NCBI GenBank assembly: GCA_002687795.1
Contig: NZBG01000002.1
Coordinates: 1-6,678, forward strand
DNA: 6,678 nt
Origin: Candidatus Woesearchaeota archaeon
GTDB taxonomy: Archaea; Nanobdellota; Nanobdellia; Woesearchaeales; GCA-2687795
Direction of reading: 5' to 3'
In this document: positions 5,581 through 6,678 of the stretch, piece by piece
How positions within the stretch are numbered: the first letter of the stretch is position 1
Layout: the number at the start of each line of letters is the position of its first letter
Notes under the pieces: generated by a model
Told to the model about the DNA's origin: nothing
The model's input: the letters and a program-made list of their open reading frames with translations, nothing else
Database searches by the model: none
Translations under genes and position numbers: made by a program

Positions 5581-6543
5581 CTATTTCATCTCATTAATAG
5601 TCTTAACAAAATCAATCCTTGTTGGGCAGCCTCTTATGCACCTTCCGCAGCCTGTACAAAGGTCAACACCATGCTTTTCTTTGAAATATTGAAGCTGATG
5701 ATAAATTCTATGCTTAAACCTCTCTTCCCTCTTATCCCTGAAAACATGCTCACCAGCTACTTTAGTAAAACATCTCAACTGGCATGCTGCCCAGGTCCTA
5801 AACCTCTCACCCTTACTCAAATCCTTTATATTAACCTTATCATTAATATCAAAACAATAACAGCTTGGGCACAGAACATTGCACGCAGCGCAACTTAGAC
5901 AGAGTTTAACATCCTTTTTCCAGTCAGGATGGTTGTATAAATGGGAAATATCCTTCTTCTTTAACCTGTCAGAGTTCTTTATTATCTTATCCTTATCTGT
6001 TAAGCTTGTGTTTGTGTTCTTAAAATACTGTTTATGCTTATTAATAAACTCATTTCCTTTCTTAGAGCCAACCTCAACAATGAAACGCTTTCCTTTATCA
6101 TAAAGCATCAAATCAAAGAAATCCAATAACTTTAAAGAGCCGCAGAAACAATACTTATCCTCAGCTTTCTTGCAATGATAGCCAATAAGCACAGAATTCT
6201 CCCTCTCCTTCTTATAATATGGGTCAACCTCTTCATCAATAAAAGCCATATCCTGCCTTAGGATTGAATTAAGGTCACACCTTCTCAACCCAAGCAATAT
6301 CTTTCCCTTAGCCTTTTTTACCGGGACAGTTACAGAATTTCCCTTGAACTCAAACAAGGTTTCATTTTTCCTAAAAAAGAATTCTTTAACAGGAAAGTAA
6401 GAGTTCTTCTCAAGGAAAATCTCCTTAGGCTCCTTAATAACCTCAAAACTAACCAATTCTTTCTTAACAGGAGCAATAACCTCATACCTCTTAATAAGAG
6501 AACTGATTAATCTATTGAACACCTCTTTTTTAATAGCCTTCAT
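5581..6543 (-). CDS. hydB: Group 3b hydrogenase beta subunit HydB (two [4Fe-4S] clusters)
   Basis: A 320-residue iron-sulfur subunit that, with HydG, forms the electron-accepting arm of the enzyme; in Pyrococcus this pair also supports reduction of sulfur or polysulfide. It belongs to the family of the anaerobic sulfite reductase A subunit (AsrA). The N-terminal 200 residues include KILLGLRRCDLNSI (81-94) and a CxC pair (Cys132, Cys134) in the position where family members have conserved cysteines. The C-terminal part holds two ferredoxin-type sites: Cys215/218/221/225 in CLSCAACNVLCP, followed by two more cysteines (228, 230), and Cys296/299/302/306 in CTGCGRCIRGCP. It is the first gene of the hydBGDA operon; a TATA-like palindrome sits about 36 bases before the ATG. 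Residues 160-215 are unusually Lys/Asn-rich and look like a loosely conserved linker. The length is slightly shorter than I would expect for the family, but all metal ligands are present. Confidence 0.92.
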   Translation of the reverse strand: MKAIKKEVFNRLISSLIKRYEVIAPVKKELVSFEVIKEPKEIFLEKNSYFPVKEFFFRKNETLFEFKGNSVTVPVKKAKGKILLGLRRCDLNSILRQDMAFIDEEVDPYYKKERENSVLIGYHCKKAEDKYCFCGSLKLLDFFDLMLYDKGKRFIVEVGSKKGNEFINKHKQYFKNTNTSLTDKDKIIKNSDRLKKKDISHLYNHPDWKKDVKLCLSCAACNVLCPSCYCFDINDKVNIKDLSKGERFRTWAACQLRCFTKVAGEHVFRDKREERFKHRIYHQLQYFKEKHGVDLCTGCGRCIRGCPTRIDFVKTINEMK

Positions 6544-6574
6544 ACTATCTCAAGCCTTATTCAGAACAGAGAAG

Positions 6575-6584
6575 TATTTAAATA
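6575..6584 (-). promoter_or_regulatory. hydB: TATA-box-like promoter of the hydBGDA operon
   Basis: The perfect palindrome TATTTAAATA, centred about 36 bases before the hydB ATG, in the 55-base gap between hydB and the upstream gene on the same strand. With 25-base spacing transcription would start near 6554, leaving a leader of about 11 bases with only a weak ribosome-site match (TTGAG). It is the only box of this quality on the minus strand for the whole operon, so all four genes probably share it. Being a palindrome it could also direct TBP in the other orientation, but no plus-strand gene lies there. Confidence 0.5.
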
Positions 6585-6598
6585 TTGTCAAAATGCGC

Positions 6599-6678
6599 TT
6601 AACACCTATCTTTAATCTTCCTAATCAACTCACTCGTAGAAAATCCCTCAAAATTCTTAATAACATGAACTCTCCCAT
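6599..6678 (-). CDS. Partial: C-terminus of a probable cytidylyltransferase-like nucleotidyltransferase
   Basis: Only the last 25 codons are in the window, followed by a TAA stop at 6601-6599; the gene continues past the right edge. The visible end includes KNFEGFSTSELIRKIK. In small cytidylyltransferase-like enzymes (glycerol-3-phosphate cytidylyltransferase, heptose/FAD adenylyltransferases) the final conserved motif is of the form RTEGISTTxhI followed by a last helix, and EGFSTSELIRKI fits that pattern and its position at the protein's end. This assignment rests on one short motif, so substrate and exact family are open. The gene lies on the same strand as hydBGDA, 55 bases upstream, but hydB has its own TATA-like box, so co-transcription is uncertain. 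Confidence 0.5.
   Translation of the reverse strand, partial: GRVHVIKNFEGFSTSELIRKIKDRC

Noticed and set aside
3422..6103. Plus-strand open frames opposite the hydrogenase genes (for example 3422-3685, 4098-4397, 4524-4766, 5671-5898, 5879-6103)
   Set aside because: All lie antisense to genes with complete sets of metal-ligand motifs and show no independent features.
1..6678. CRISPR arrays, tRNA or rRNA genes, riboswitches
   Set aside because: No regularly spaced direct repeats, no cloverleaf-like sequence with TTCRA-type arm, and no intergenic gap large enough (longest about 120 bases) for a riboswitch or rRNA was seen by eye.

Overview
The window is AT-rich, tightly packed and looks archaeal. 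Most genes have a TATA-box-like element roughly 25-35 bases before the start codon and little or no leader. Gene order, overlapping start/stop codons, heavy AGA/AGG/ATA codon use and small proteins suggest an uncultivated DPANN-type archaeon (Woesearchaeota/Pacearchaeota-like). That taxonomic guess is an inference from style and gene content; no rRNA or other phylogenetic marker is present.

Layout. Positions 1-122 hold no confident gene but carry two consecutive perfect hairpins, the second of the kind seen at ends of IS200/IS605-type (TnpB-carrying) elements, so the left edge may be the tail of such an element. At 123-1037 (minus) lies a ten-helix EamA/DMT-family transporter. It is divergently transcribed from an unrecognised soluble 248-residue protein (1146-1892, plus). 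Two small plus-strand genes follow: a compact HycI/HyaD-family [NiFe]-hydrogenase maturation protease (1943-2314), and a membrane-anchored LysM-domain protein (2383-2754).

From 6543 down to 2767 the minus strand carries one compact operon, hydB-hydG-hydD-hydA. It encodes all four subunits of a cytoplasmic group 3b [NiFe] hydrogenase (the 'sulfhydrogenase' type known from Pyrococcus, with the same gene order). HydA holds the Ni-Fe site, HydD three Fe-S clusters, HydG FAD, a pyridine-nucleotide site and a [2Fe-2S] cluster, and HydB two [4Fe-4S] clusters. Every expected metal-ligand cysteine is visible. The enzyme would couple H2 to NAD(P)H, and possibly to sulfur/polysulfide reduction. HydA ends with a seven-residue tail after its last ligand motif, the type of tail removed by a maturation protease; the HycI-like gene is encoded convergently about 450 bases beyond the end of hydA and is the obvious candidate. 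No hypABCDEF cofactor-assembly genes are in the window.

The right edge (6599-6678, minus) holds the last 25 codons of another gene. Its C-terminus resembles that of small cytidylyltransferase-like nucleotidyltransferases.

The strongest results are the hydrogenase operon and its partner protease. The most open questions are the 248-residue unknown protein, the archaeal LysM protein and the hairpin pair at the left edge.
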